In this document: positions 34,599 to 43,640 of the stretch, piece after piece
How positions within the stretch are numbered: the stretch's first letter is position 1
Layout of the letters: each line of letters starts with the position of its first letter
Source of the DNA: JBBWZH01 sp035544115
Lineage (GTDB): Bacteria > Actinomycetota > Actinomycetes > Mycobacteriales > CADCTP01
Assembly: GCA_963714145.1 (NCBI GenBank)
Contig: OY970235.1
Span: 4,712,001 to 4,776,000, forward strand
Direction: 5' to 3'
DNA: 64,000 bases
Notes under the pieces: model-generated
The model's database searches: none
Seen by the model: only the letters and a program-made list of their open reading frames with translations
What the model was told of the DNA's origin: nothing
Program-made: the position numbers and the translations under genes

Positions 34599-36590
34599 CT
34601 AGGCCGGGTCCGGGTCCGGGTGGAGCGGGAGCGAAACCTGGATCGTCGTGCCCTGGCCGACGGGGCTGATGACGTCGATCGACCCGCCGACGGCCTCGAC
34701 CCGGTCACGCAGGCCGATCAGACCCGATCCCCGCTGAGGTTCCGCCCCGCCGACACCGTCGTCGCTGACCACCACCCGCAGCGTGCCGTCCCGCTCCTGC
34801 ACGACCACCTCCGCCGGCGACGGCCCGGCGTGCTTGGCCGTGTTCGTCAGCGCCTCGGAAACCACGTAGTACGCGGCCACCTCCACCGACGGCGGGTACC
34901 GGGAGCTGGTGTCCACACGCAACTCGACCGGGACGGCCGAGCGGCGGGCGAGCGTCCGCAGTGCCGGGCCGAGGCCACCTTCGGACAGGGTCGCGGGGTG
35001 AATCCCGCGGGATATCTCGCGCAGTTCCTCCTGCACCTCGGTGGCGCCGTCGGCGGCCCGGCCGATGCCGGCCCGCAGCGCCGGCAGGTCCGCGGGCACG
35101 GTGTCCTGGGCGAGGCGCAGTTCAAGCGCCAGCGACACCAGCCGTTGCTGCGCCCCGTCGTGCAGGTCACGCTCGATCTGCCGGCGGGTCCTGTCGCCGG
35201 CGGCGACCACCCGCGCACGTGACGCCGCGAGCTGCACCCGGCTCTCCGCGCTCGCGATCGCGAGCGCGGAGATCTCGGTGAACTCGACCATCCGTGGCTC
35301 GGTGTTCGGGGGGAACGGGCGATCCCGCGATACGACGCTGATCGTGCCCCAGCGCTGGCCCTCGACGGTGATCGGGCTGGCCACCGCCGACCGGACCTGA
35401 CGGCCCCGGAGGAGCACGGCTTCCGCCTCGAGCGTCGGGCTGGCGGAGTCGTACCGGGCGGAGTGGCCGGTCGCCAGCACCGCCGCCGTCGGTGCGGGCG
35501 GCTCCGGCTTCCAGCGCCCGCCGACCCCTACCCCGTCGTCGCCGTTCATCCCCCACAGGGCCATGAGCGTCGCCATTCCGTCGGCGTCGAAGCGAAGGAT
35601 CCCCGCGGCGTCGGCGCCGGTCAGCTGACCGACCTCGGCGGCAACCGCGGCGAAGACCTGCTCGGGTGCGACCCCGCGGGCCACCAGTGTCGCAACCCGT
35701 CGCAGGGCGGCCTGCTCGTCGGCGACGCGGCGGAGCTCGGCACGGGCTTCGGCGTTCTCGATGGCGGTGGCCACCAGCTCGGTGAAGCGCGCCAGCTGTG
35801 ACTCGGTGTGCGCCGGAAAGGGTTCATCGCTCGTCGTCGAGGCGGCGACCACCCCCCAGAGCTTCCCGGCCACCATGATCGGGCAGCCGACCGACGAGCG
35901 GATACCCAGGTCATGAGCCTCCCGGGCGATCCCGCCGGTGGCACCGGCGAACGTCTCGAGCCGGACCGGACCACCGGCCCGCCGGACGTCGCGGGCGACG
36001 CTCAGCCCGTCCAGGTCGAACCGGGTGCCGACGGCTAGCTGGTCCGGCAGCCGGCTCCAGCCGCCGACCCCGGTCACGGTCCCGTCGGCCTCGTAGCGCT
36101 CCATCCGAGCGAGATCAGCGCCCGACAGCAGCCCGACCTCCCGGGTGACCGCCTCGAAGACCGCCGCGCGCGGGACCGCCTGCGCAACCAGCGTCGCGAC
36201 CCGCCGCAACGCCGACTGTTCCTCGGTCAGCCGCGCCGACTCCACCGCCGAACGCCGTGACCGCACCGCCAGTTGGCTCACCACGACCGCCGTCAGCAGG
36301 AACACCGCGAGCGCCGTCAGGTTCCGCGAGTCGGCCACCCAGACGGAACCGGCCGGCCGCAGGAACAGGCCGAAGATCCCGACGCTGAGGACCGACGTCA
36401 GTGCCGCCAACCCGGCTCCCCACACCACCGCGACCGGCAGCACCGCGAGGAGGTAGAGCACCAGCAGGCTCAGCACCGGAACATAGGGCTTGAGCAGCGC
36501 GACGGCACCGGTCACCGCAACCACCATGGCCCCGCTGGCGGCCAACCCACTCAGCCAGCGGACGACACGCGGACCCGTCCGGTACTGCAT
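34599..36590 (-). CDS. Membrane sensor histidine kinase with two GAF domains
   Basis: A 663-residue kinase. An N-terminal membrane region of about four helices (residues 12-105, DUF4118-like) is followed by two GAF domains (about 130-285 and 300-450) joined by related RRVATLVA coiled segments, a HisKA_3 dimerisation helix with the phospho-acceptor in ERDLHDGAQQRL, and a HATPase domain with EALTNTAKHA and SDDGVGG. This type pairs with NarL regulators; none is adjacent, and the nearest is at 20.3-20.9 kb. The GAFs probably bind a small ligand or heme; no diagnostic residue was found. Confidence 0.92.
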   Translation of the reverse strand: MQYRTGPRVVRWLSGLAASGAMVVAVTGAVALLKPYVPVLSLLVLYLLAVLPVAVVWGAGLAALTSVLSVGIFGLFLRPAGSVWVADSRNLTALAVFLLTAVVVSQLAVRSRRSAVESARLTEEQSALRRVATLVAQAVPRAAVFEAVTREVGLLSGADLARMERYEADGTVTGVGGWSRLPDQLAVGTRFDLDGLSVARDVRRAGGPVRLETFAGATGGIAREAHDLGIRSSVGCPIMVAGKLWGVVAASTTSDEPFPAHTESQLARFTELVATAIENAEARAELRRVADEQAALRRVATLVARGVAPEQVFAAVAAEVGQLTGADAAGILRFDADGMATLMALWGMNGDDGVGVGGRWKPEPPAPTAAVLATGHSARYDSASPTLEAEAVLLRGRQVRSAVASPITVEGQRWGTISVVSRDRPFPPNTEPRMVEFTEISALAIASAESRVQLAASRARVVAAGDRTRRQIERDLHDGAQQRLVSLALELRLAQDTVPADLPALRAGIGRAADGATEVQEELREISRGIHPATLSEGGLGPALRTLARRSAVPVELRVDTSSRYPPSVEVAAYYVVSEALTNTAKHAGPSPAEVVVQERDGTLRVVVSDDGVGGAEPQRGSGLIGLRDRVEAVGGSIDVISPVGQGTTIQVSLPLHPDPDPA

Positions 36591-36664
36591 CGTCTCCTAG
36601 CATCCCGGATGCGAACGCCAGCGGACATGCCGACCCTTGGCTGCGCGTGGGCCAGGATGGGCCG

Positions 36665-38698
36665 ATGCGAGGACGCGGGCTGCCGGCTGCGGCGGTGCTG
36701 GTGGTGGCCGGCCTGGTTAGCTGGGTGTGGCGGCACAGCGGTCTGGAGCAGGCAAGTTGGTTGGCCGCCGTGCTGGCGCTGTTTGGCGCCCTGGCCGGGT
36801 GGTGGTGGCGGCTGGGGCGTGGGCCGGGCGGGCAGGATGGTGAGGCGCTGGCCGACTACGCGGCGGCGGGGTTGGCCCGGGCCGTCCGGGATCAATGGCA
36901 GCGGGAGGAATCGCTGCGCAGGGTGGCCGAGCCGATCCCGCTGCCGGTGCGTTGGGTCACGGTGCCGCCGGGGCTCGCCGATCATTGGGCGAACATCCGC
37001 CGCGATCCTGATCCCCGCACCGGCGGCACGCCGTTGTGGCTGGACGGAGCGCTCGATCAGGTGGCCGAGGTGTTCGCGCGGGTGCCGTCACGCCGGCTGG
37101 TGGTACTGGGCCCGGGTGGGGCGGGTAAGACCGTGCTGGCGATGCGGTTCACCCTCGACCTGCTTGCCGGGCCTGATCGCGACCCGGTCCTCGCCGGGCG
37201 GGTTCCGGTGATCTTCCGGATGGCGACCTGGGACCCGCAGGTTCAGACCTTGGCCGAGTGGATGTCCGCGCAGTTGCAAGCCGATGATGTCGGCCTGCGC
37301 GCTCGGCCCGGCGCAGGCCGGACGCTGGCGGCCGAACTGGTGGGCCGCCAGCGGGTGTTGCCGGTCCTCGATGGGCTGGACGAGATGCCCGAGCCGATGC
37401 GGGCCCGGGCGGTATCGGCGATCAACACCGAACTGCCGGTCACCGAACCGTTCCTGCTGACCAGCCGCAACGATCAGAACGACTACGGCACCGCCGTCGC
37501 CGCCGCCGGCGTGCTCGCCGCCGCCGCGGTCATCGAACTGCGGCCGCTGAACCTCGCCGACCTGGCTGACTACCTGCCCCGCAGCACCCGGCCCGGGCAG
37601 GCCGGCAAGTGGCAGCCCGTCCTGGACCACCTGGCCGGCCACCGCACCGACCCGGCCGCCGCCGCCCGGCTGGGCGTGCTGACCAGCCCGCTGATGACCT
37701 TCCTCGCCCGCACCGCCTACAGCGACACCAGCGCCGACCCCGCCGATCCCGAAACCGGCATCCTCGCCGACAACCACGCCGACCCGGCCCGGCTTGAAGA
37801 CCACCTGCTCGCCGCATTCATCCCCGCCGTCTACCGCGCCGAGACCCGCCCGCCGCACAGCGCGGAACAAGCCACCCGGGCGCTGACCTACCTCGCCCAG
37901 CACACCGGCCCCGCCAACGACATCGCCTGGTGGCGGCTCTACAACACCTTGCCCCGCCGGGCCAGACGCGCGGCCGCGTTCACGGTCTGGCTGGCACTCT
38001 GGCTCGGGCTCGGGGTCATGCTGGTGCCTGACTTCGGGTTCGGCGGGCTCGGGGTGGCGCTCGTGTTCGGGCTCGGCTCCGGCTTGGTATACGCGCCCAT
38101 GGCCGAGCGCCTGGCGGGAACCGGCACCCCCCGGGTGATCAGGTTCTCCGGACCCAGTGTCAGGCGTGGACTCCCGTTCGGCCTCGCGGGCGGGCTCTTC
38201 GTCGGGCTCCTCGCCGGGCTCCCGGACGGGCCCAGAGCCGGCGGGCTCACCGTCGGACTCGCGGTCGGACTAGCGGTCGCGCCCGCCTTCGTGCTCGCGG
38301 CCGTGCTCGGCCTGGACAGTGACCCGGGCCGCATCACCGGCCCGCCCGACAGTTACCGGGAGGACAGGTGGTTCACGATCGCCGTCATGCTCGCGATCGG
38401 GCTCGCGGTCGGGCTCAACCTCGGGCTCGCGGCCGGCCTCGCGGGCGGCCTCGGGACCGGGCTCACCGGCGGGCTTACCAGCGGGCTCGCGGTCGGGCTC
38501 GCGACGGGGCTCCTGGCGTACTCCGGGATGCCGTCGGGGGAGTTCCTCATCGCCCGTCGTTGGCTCGCCCGCCGCGGCCTGCTCCCCTGGCCGGTCATGG
38601 CCTTCCTCGACGACGCCCATCGACGCGGCGTCCTTCGTCAGGCCGGAGCGGTGTACCAGTTCCGCCACGACCGACTCCGCCAACACCTCCGAACCTGA
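36665..38698 (+). CDS. NACHT-domain STAND ATPase with N-terminal anchor and glycine-zipper membrane tail
   Basis: A protein of about 677 residues. The N-terminus has two hydrophobic segments, then a linker and a NACHT ATPase with Walker A GPGGAGKTVLAMRF (about residues 145-160) and Walker B VLPVLDGLDEMPE (near 240), followed by the TSRNDQ sensor. After a helical region the C-terminal third (about 440-640) is membrane-like, with glycine every fourth residue in stretches such as GLAVGLNLGLAAGLAGGL. ATG 36665 or GTG 36647 may start it. STAND proteins with membrane effectors act in defence or programmed death; here that is inference. No toxin or nuclease domain is seen. Confidence 0.85.
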   Translation: MRGRGLPAAAVLVVAGLVSWVWRHSGLEQASWLAAVLALFGALAGWWWRLGRGPGGQDGEALADYAAAGLARAVRDQWQREESLRRVAEPIPLPVRWVTVPPGLADHWANIRRDPDPRTGGTPLWLDGALDQVAEVFARVPSRRLVVLGPGGAGKTVLAMRFTLDLLAGPDRDPVLAGRVPVIFRMATWDPQVQTLAEWMSAQLQADDVGLRARPGAGRTLAAELVGRQRVLPVLDGLDEMPEPMRARAVSAINTELPVTEPFLLTSRNDQNDYGTAVAAAGVLAAAAVIELRPLNLADLADYLPRSTRPGQAGKWQPVLDHLAGHRTDPAAAARLGVLTSPLMTFLARTAYSDTSADPADPETGILADNHADPARLEDHLLAAFIPAVYRAETRPPHSAEQATRALTYLAQHTGPANDIAWWRLYNTLPRRARRAAAFTVWLALWLGLGVMLVPDFGFGGLGVALVFGLGSGLVYAPMAERLAGTGTPRVIRFSGPSVRRGLPFGLAGGLFVGLLAGLPDGPRAGGLTVGLAVGLAVAPAFVLAAVLGLDSDPGRITGPPDSYREDRWFTIAVMLAIGLAVGLNLGLAAGLAGGLGTGLTGGLTSGLAVGLATGLLAYSGMPSGEFLIARRWLARRGLLPWPVMAFLDDAHRRGVLRQAGAVYQFRHDRLRQHLRT

Positions 38699-38876
38699 CC
38701 CGCCGGCGCCCAGCCGCCACAGCCGTCCAGAGAAGGTGCATCCTTGGCATATTCCGGTACCAGCCGGCCTGATCCGCGTGGCCGGGCCGCTCGCCGTCCC
38801 GTGTGGACGGACGACGGGTGCCGCGGGTCCACGGCGATCTCTGCCCGCGGCTTCGTCCAGCACGTCCGACCGCTCG

Positions 38877-41840
38877 TCACGACGCGCTCCTTACCTGGGC
38901 CACAGGGGCGCTGGTGCGGCGGCCGGCGGGTAGCGGCGGGGTCCGGTTGAGGGCGCTGAGTTTGGCGCGGACGGCGTCGGCGTTGGGGTGGTCGAGGTCG
39001 CTGAGGATGTACAGGGCGTCGGTCCAGGCGCTGTGGGCGGTGTCGGGTTGGCTGGCGGCGTGGTAGGTGTCGCCGAGGTTGGTCAGGGTAGTGGCCTGCT
39101 CGTAGGGGTCGTCGAGGTCGCGGAAGAGGGCAAGGGCGTGCCGGTAGCAGTCGGCGGCCTGGGTGTGGTGGCCGAGGTGATGGTGGGTGTAGCCGAGGCT
39201 GTCCCAGGAGGCGGCCTCCCCGTAGCGGTCACCGGCCTGCTGGAACAGCGTGCGGGCCTGTTCGCAGTGGCTGATTGCCTGGGTCTGGTCGCCCAGTAGG
39301 GCGTGGCACCAACCGACCGCGTTGAGCGCGTAGGCCTGCCCGCGGCGGTGGCCGGCGGCCCGGTAGAGGGTGAGGGCCTGCTGCGCATGATCGAGCGCCC
39401 GGTCGGACCTGTCGTTCCGGGCCCACAGCCGGCCGAGGTCCAGGTGGGTGTGGGCGGCTTGGCCGGCCTGATCGCCGGCCCGGGTGAACAGGTTGAGGGC
39501 GTGCCGAAGGTGGGCGTGGGCTTGGTCGTAATCCTCCAGCCGGATGCGGGCCTGGGCGAGGTGGCGGTGGGCGTGCGCGGCGGCCGTGGGATCACCGAGG
39601 TGGTTGGCGGCGGTCAGGGCGGCCTGCCAGGCGCCGGCCAGGTCGTGCCAGTGCCCCCGCCGGTCCAGGAACGTTTCCAGGGTCCAGGCCAGCTGCCAGG
39701 TGTGGGTGTCGAACCCGGTCCCGGCGGCGAGTCGCTGCGTGGCCAGCAGGATCGGGTGCTCGGCGGTCAGCCAGGCCAGCGCCGCTGGCAGGTCTGTGAG
39801 TTGGTCGGGGGCGGCGCCGATAGCAGGTGGGGCGAAGGGGATTCGGATCCGGTCCCGAGCCGGGTCCAGGAGCCGGGCGGCGGTGTGCGCGGCGTGGGTG
39901 TAGTGGTCCAGCAGCCGGGTGGTGGCGGTCCGGCGCTCTTCGTCGGAGTCGAGCGCCTGGGTGAGGTCGGCGGCGTAGGCGCGCAGGAGGTCGTGGAAGT
40001 GGTACCGGCCGGGGGTGTGTTCGGTCAGTATGCCGGCGCGGGTCAGTTCGGTCAGCGATGCGCGTGTGTCGGCCATGGGTGCGGCGGTGAGGCTGGCCGC
40101 GGCAGCGGCTGAGGTGTCTGGGCCGGGGTGCAGGCCGAGGAGGCGGAACAGGCGGGCGGCGGCTGGGGTGAGGGTGGTGTAGGACCAGGAGAACACCGCC
40201 CGCACCTGGCCGAGGACGTCGCCGGCGTCCAGCCGACCGGTCCGGCCGCCGGCGGTGGCAAGTTCGGTGGCCAGCGCAGTCAACGGAAAGGTGGGGTGGG
40301 TAGCGGCGCGGGCGGCCGCCAGGGCCAGCGCGAGCGGCAGCCGGGCGCAGGCGCCGATGATCTCCTCAGCCGCCGCCGGCTCCGCCGCGACCCGGCCGGG
40401 GTCGATGCGGCGGGCCAGGAAATCCCGGGCCTCCTGGCCGGTGAGCAGGTCGAGGGCCAGTGGATACGCGCCGTCGGCGACCAGACCGGTGAGCTGGTTG
40501 CGGCTGGTCACGATCGCCAGCGTGGACGCGGTGCCCGGCAGCAGCGGGCGGACGTGCTCGGCGTCGCGGGCGTTGTCCAGCACCACCAGCATCCGCCGGC
40601 CGGCCAGCAGGCTGCGGTAGAGGGCGGCCTGCGCGTCCAGGCCGGTCGGGATGCGCTCGGGCGGGACGCCTAGCGCGTCGAGGAACCCGCGCAGGGCGGT
40701 GGCCGGTTGCATGATCTGCCGGTCGGGGTCGAACCCGCGCAGGTTCACATACAGTTGCCCGTCGTCGAACTGGTCGGCGATCTGGTGTGCCCAGTGCACG
40801 GCCAGGGTGGTCTTGCCGATGCCAGCCGTGCCGGTGATCGCCGAGATCACCACCGTTGTCGACGCGGGCCGGTCTGGACCCGGCAGTAGTGCGGCGAGCT
40901 GGCGCAGGTGCGCGGCCCGGGCGACGAAGTGCGGAACATCAGCGGGAAGCTGGGCCGGCCGCGGTGTCGCCGGGGCCGGGGTCGCAGCCGGCATCGCCGG
41001 CTGCGGGGTGGGATCGGCGAGCGGCTGTCCACGCAGCAGCGCCTCGTGTAGCAGCTTGAGCTGCTGTCCGGGTTCGGTACCGAGTTCGTCGATCAGCCGG
41101 GCCCGCAGGCCCGCGAACGCCTGCAGGGCCTCGGCCTCCCGCCCGGCCGCGGCCAGCGCCCGCAGCAGCACTCCGGTGAGCGGTTCGGCGGCGGGATGGT
41201 CGGCGATCAGCTGCCGAACGGGGTCGATCACCGCCCCGGGCCGGCCCAGCCGCAGCTCAGCCTCTGCCCACATCACGACCGCGTCCAGGCGATGCTGGGT
41301 GTAGCTGTCCCGGACCCGGGCGGCCCACTGGCCAGGCAGGTCAGCCAGCGGCGTACCTCGCCACAGCCCCAGGGCCTGCCGGAGCAGCCCGGCCCGCTCG
41401 GCATCGGAGTCCACCCTGCCGGCGGCGGCGACCATGCGAGTAAACCGGTGCAGGTCCACCCGGTCCGGCTCGACCTCCAACACGTACCCAGCCGGCCGGC
41501 GCACCAACTCAACGGCGGCGTCCACACCCGGCGGCTCGGCCGCAGCCGGCGGCTCGGCCGCAGCCGGCGGCTCGGCCGCAGCCGGCGGCTCGGCCGCAGC
41601 CGCCTGCTGGAGCACCCGCCGCAACCGGCTGACGTACGTGTGCAGCACCCGCTGCGGGTTCGCCGCGGACGGGTCGTCCCACACCCGGTCAACCAGCGTC
41701 GCCGGCGACACCGGCCGCCCGGCATCCACCAGCAGCGCCGCCAGCACCGTCCGCTGCTTGGTCGAGCCCAGCTCCACCGGCCGGCCGGCGACCACCAGTT
41801 CGGTCGGACCCAGCAGCCGAAACAAGACCCGTACCCCCAT
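38877..41840 (-). CDS. SARP-family regulator with STAND ATPase and TPR repeats (first of a pair)
   Basis: A 987-residue regulator with the same layout as the gene at 6.3 kb: winged helix (about 5-95), BTAD (120-270), NB-ARC with Walker A GTAGIGKTTLA (near 340), ARC segment with SWSYTTLTP and FHDLLRAYAADL, and TPRs (about 700-960). An alanine/proline/glutamate repeat interrupts the winged-helix/BTAD junction near residue 85. It is a close paralogue of the regulator at 45.0-47.8 kb. Direct repeats upstream suggest self-control. The minus-strand start at 41840 has no clear ribosome site. Confidence 0.9.
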   Translation of the reverse strand: MGVRVLFRLLGPTELVVAGRPVELGSTKQRTVLAALLVDAGRPVSPATLVDRVWDDPSAANPQRVLHTYVSRLRRVLQQAAAAEPPAAAEPPAAAEPPAAAEPPGVDAAVELVRRPAGYVLEVEPDRVDLHRFTRMVAAAGRVDSDAERAGLLRQALGLWRGTPLADLPGQWAARVRDSYTQHRLDAVVMWAEAELRLGRPGAVIDPVRQLIADHPAAEPLTGVLLRALAAAGREAEALQAFAGLRARLIDELGTEPGQQLKLLHEALLRGQPLADPTPQPAMPAATPAPATPRPAQLPADVPHFVARAAHLRQLAALLPGPDRPASTTVVISAITGTAGIGKTTLAVHWAHQIADQFDDGQLYVNLRGFDPDRQIMQPATALRGFLDALGVPPERIPTGLDAQAALYRSLLAGRRMLVVLDNARDAEHVRPLLPGTASTLAIVTSRNQLTGLVADGAYPLALDLLTGQEARDFLARRIDPGRVAAEPAAAEEIIGACARLPLALALAAARAATHPTFPLTALATELATAGGRTGRLDAGDVLGQVRAVFSWSYTTLTPAAARLFRLLGLHPGPDTSAAAAASLTAAPMADTRASLTELTRAGILTEHTPGRYHFHDLLRAYAADLTQALDSDEERRTATTRLLDHYTHAAHTAARLLDPARDRIRIPFAPPAIGAAPDQLTDLPAALAWLTAEHPILLATQRLAAGTGFDTHTWQLAWTLETFLDRRGHWHDLAGAWQAALTAANHLGDPTAAAHAHRHLAQARIRLEDYDQAHAHLRHALNLFTRAGDQAGQAAHTHLDLGRLWARNDRSDRALDHAQQALTLYRAAGHRRGQAYALNAVGWCHALLGDQTQAISHCEQARTLFQQAGDRYGEAASWDSLGYTHHHLGHHTQAADCYRHALALFRDLDDPYEQATTLTNLGDTYHAASQPDTAHSAWTDALYILSDLDHPNADAVRAKLSALNRTPPLPAGRRTSAPVAQVRSAS
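41530..41601. repeat. Four perfect 18-base tandem repeats inside the SARP gene
   Basis: The unit GGCGGCTCGGCCGCAGCC occurs four times without a mismatch (41530-41601) and encodes four AAAEPP-type repeats between the DNA-binding and BTAD domains. In-frame copy changes would alter only the linker length, so it is a likely variable site. Confidence 0.9.
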
Positions 41841-41895
41841 ATGCCGACGGCCAGCGTCGAATTCGGCTCCGATCCTGCCACGACAGGTCAGATCC

Positions 41896-41928
41896 GTTCA
41901 ACATTCATTCAACATCTATTCCAGGCAC
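41896..41928. promoter_or_regulatory. Eleven-base direct repeats resembling SARP/PHO-box sites
   Basis: GTTCAACATTC, ATTCAACATCT and ATTCCAGGCAC follow one another in 11-base steps. Direct repeats of GTTCA-type heptamers at 11-base spacing are the known form of both PhoP boxes and SARP/AfsR sites. The region is 56-88 bases ahead of the SARP start (minus) and about 175 bases ahead of a secreted-protein gene (plus). Confidence 0.55.
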
Positions 41929-42102
41929 CCGCCCCATCATCAGGAGCGGGCCGGAGTGCGGTGGACCGAGCAGGAAAGGTGCGAAGCTGGACCGTCTCGA
42001 ATCCGGACAGGATTCGCCGCCCGGCACGGCCGGATCGCCATCGCCGATCACGCAGGGGTGAAGGTGCGGCTGTGGTACCAGCCGGAATTGCCACATGAGA
42101 GG

Positions 42103-42624
42103 ATGTGTCTATTGTCCAGTCACCTCGCTCGTCTATTCCACCGCCGGCGGGTCGGCCTGGCACGAGTCGCTACCGCTTTTCTGCTGGCGCTCGGCGCAAT
42201 CCTGTGCGGCTCACAATCGGCCATGGCCGCAAGCTGTTCCGGCAGCAGCTGCGCCGGGCACGATCCGCAGACCATGGGATGCAGCAGCGGCGCCGTGACG
42301 AAGAAGCAGTTCAGCATCGAGTCCGTGACGATTGACATACGCTACTCGTCGGCCTGCGACGCCTTCTGGGCTCGGGCCACGGTGCAGACCTTCGACCCGA
42401 CCTGTGCCTTCTTCGTGAACATCATCCAGTTCACGTCGGGGTCGATAACCGCGAGACAGCGGCTCGTCGGCGATCATGCCATGGCCTGCCTGGGCCAAAC
42501 GAGTTGGACATACATGATCGCCGACAAACCGGCCAATGATCACTACAACGCTTGTGGGCAGTTCGGGTTCTTCAGCCAGCCGGAGAGCCCGGGCGAAGGC
42601 GATCTGTGCACCGGTCGCTTCTGA
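42103..42624 (+). CDS. Secreted DUF2690-like protein
   Basis: About 173 residues. A signal peptide (RVATAFLLALGAILCG ending SAMA) precedes a cysteine-rich mature part beginning ASCSGSSCAGHDPQTMGC, the hallmark of DUF2690 proteins, which also occur fused to HTH regulators. Six further cysteines and GDHAMACLG, YNACGQFG follow. The start may be ATG 42103 or TTG 42112; GAGAGG suits the TTG better by spacing. It is divergent from the SARP gene and may be under its control. Function of the family is unknown. Confidence 0.75.
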   Translation: MCLLSSHLARLFHRRRVGLARVATAFLLALGAILCGSQSAMAASCSGSSCAGHDPQTMGCSSGAVTKKQFSIESVTIDIRYSSACDAFWARATVQTFDPTCAFFVNIIQFTSGSITARQRLVGDHAMACLGQTSWTYMIADKPANDHYNACGQFGFFSQPESPGEGDLCTGRF

Positions 42625-42737
42625 TGACCTGAGGTGTGTGACCCCAGGGTCGGGTGATCAGCCCGGCCAGGTCCCGGCTCGACTCTGTCGCCGGGAAACA
42701 CCAACTGCCCGAGCTCTGAACAATCCCAGCCCACCCC

Positions 42738-42771
42738 GGTGCCGGGCTCCCCACCAGGAGAGCCCGGCACC
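42738..42771. terminator. Bidirectional hairpin terminator
   Basis: GGTGCCGGGCTC and GAGCCCGGCACC form a perfect 12-base stem with a 10-base loop, midway between the convergent secreted-protein and Nudix genes. Confidence 0.85.
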
Positions 42772-42864
42772 GCCAGACGCACACCCCACCCACCGGACAC
42801 CTGAGGTATCTGGCTGGGAGGTTGGTTTCAGACGATGCGCTGCGGTCGAGTCGCTGGCCGGCGG

Positions 42865-43413
42865 TCAGCCCAGCAGGGGTTCGATGCGCTGCAGGGTGAG
42901 GCGGAGGTTGGCCTCGGTGACGGTGCTCAGTGCGGCCGGCAGTCGGTGCCAGCGCAGCCGGGCGGCCGGCGATTCGGGGGTCGCGGTGTCGGGCTGCCCG
43001 GTGGCCAGGAGGTAGCGGATGTCGGCGTGTTCGTGCGCCGGCTCGCCGCGCCCGGCCGGCACCGGTACGACCGCGACGTGGATCGGCACCGGGTCGGTCG
43101 CCTCCGGCCAGCCGGCGAGGTCGGGCAGGCCGGTCTCCTCGGCTGCCTCGCGCAGCGCAACACGCAGCGGCGCGGTCTCGCCGGGGTCGGCGTGGCCGCC
43201 GACGAACAGCCAACTCCCCATCCGCTCGTGCCAGCGCAGCAGCACCCGCCCTGTCGGCGGGTGCACCACGACCGCGGACGCGGTCACGTGCACCGGCGCG
43301 GCACGCGACCACGGGTCGGCGCCGGCCGCCAGCCGGCGCAGCCGGCGCAGGTCAGCCGCCTCGGCCGCGGAACCGGCCGCCAGCCCGGCCAGTTCGGCGG
43401 CGAGTTCGCGCAT
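42865..43413 (-). CDS. Nudix hydrolase
   Basis: A protein of about 182 residues with a complete Nudix box, GHADPGETAPLRVALREAAEETGL in two parts (GHADPGE then REAAEETG), so it should hydrolyse a nucleoside diphosphate linked to another group. The N-terminal helical part precedes SRAAPVHVTASAVVVHPPTG. ATG 43413 is used; an alternative GTG at 43530 adds 39 residues, and neither has a strong ribosome site. It is divergent from the AlkZ-like gene; a joint role in nucleotide sanitation and DNA repair is plausible only by neighbourhood. Confidence 0.87.
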   Translation of the reverse strand: MRELAAELAGLAAGSAAEAADLRRLRRLAAGADPWSRAAPVHVTASAVVVHPPTGRVLLRWHERMGSWLFVGGHADPGETAPLRVALREAAEETGLPDLAGWPEATDPVPIHVAVVPVPAGRGEPAHEHADIRYLLATGQPDTATPESPAARLRWHRLPAALSTVTEANLRLTLQRIEPLLG

Positions 43414-43640
43414 CCGCTCATACTGCCGACCTCGCCGGTCGCGGCCAACCCACCCGAGCAGGCTCAACTTCTCCCGCAGCAGCCGGCCGTTGTTCCCCGG
43501 GCCGCTCGGACTGTTGCCAGTGCCAGGCACGACGAGCGCCGTGTCATCGGCCGTGCCCAGGTCCGGTCACTGCCGGCGGGTACGGTCGCGTCGTCCGGAG
43601 CGGATCTCGGGGTCGGCGGCGGACGGGAAAGGTGGTCGCG

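Noticed and set aside
38180..38520. DNA repeat array in the NACHT gene tail
   Set aside because: The recurring CTCGCGGTCGGG-like units are degenerate and follow from the GLxx amino-acid pattern, so they are described as a protein feature and not as a DNA repeat.
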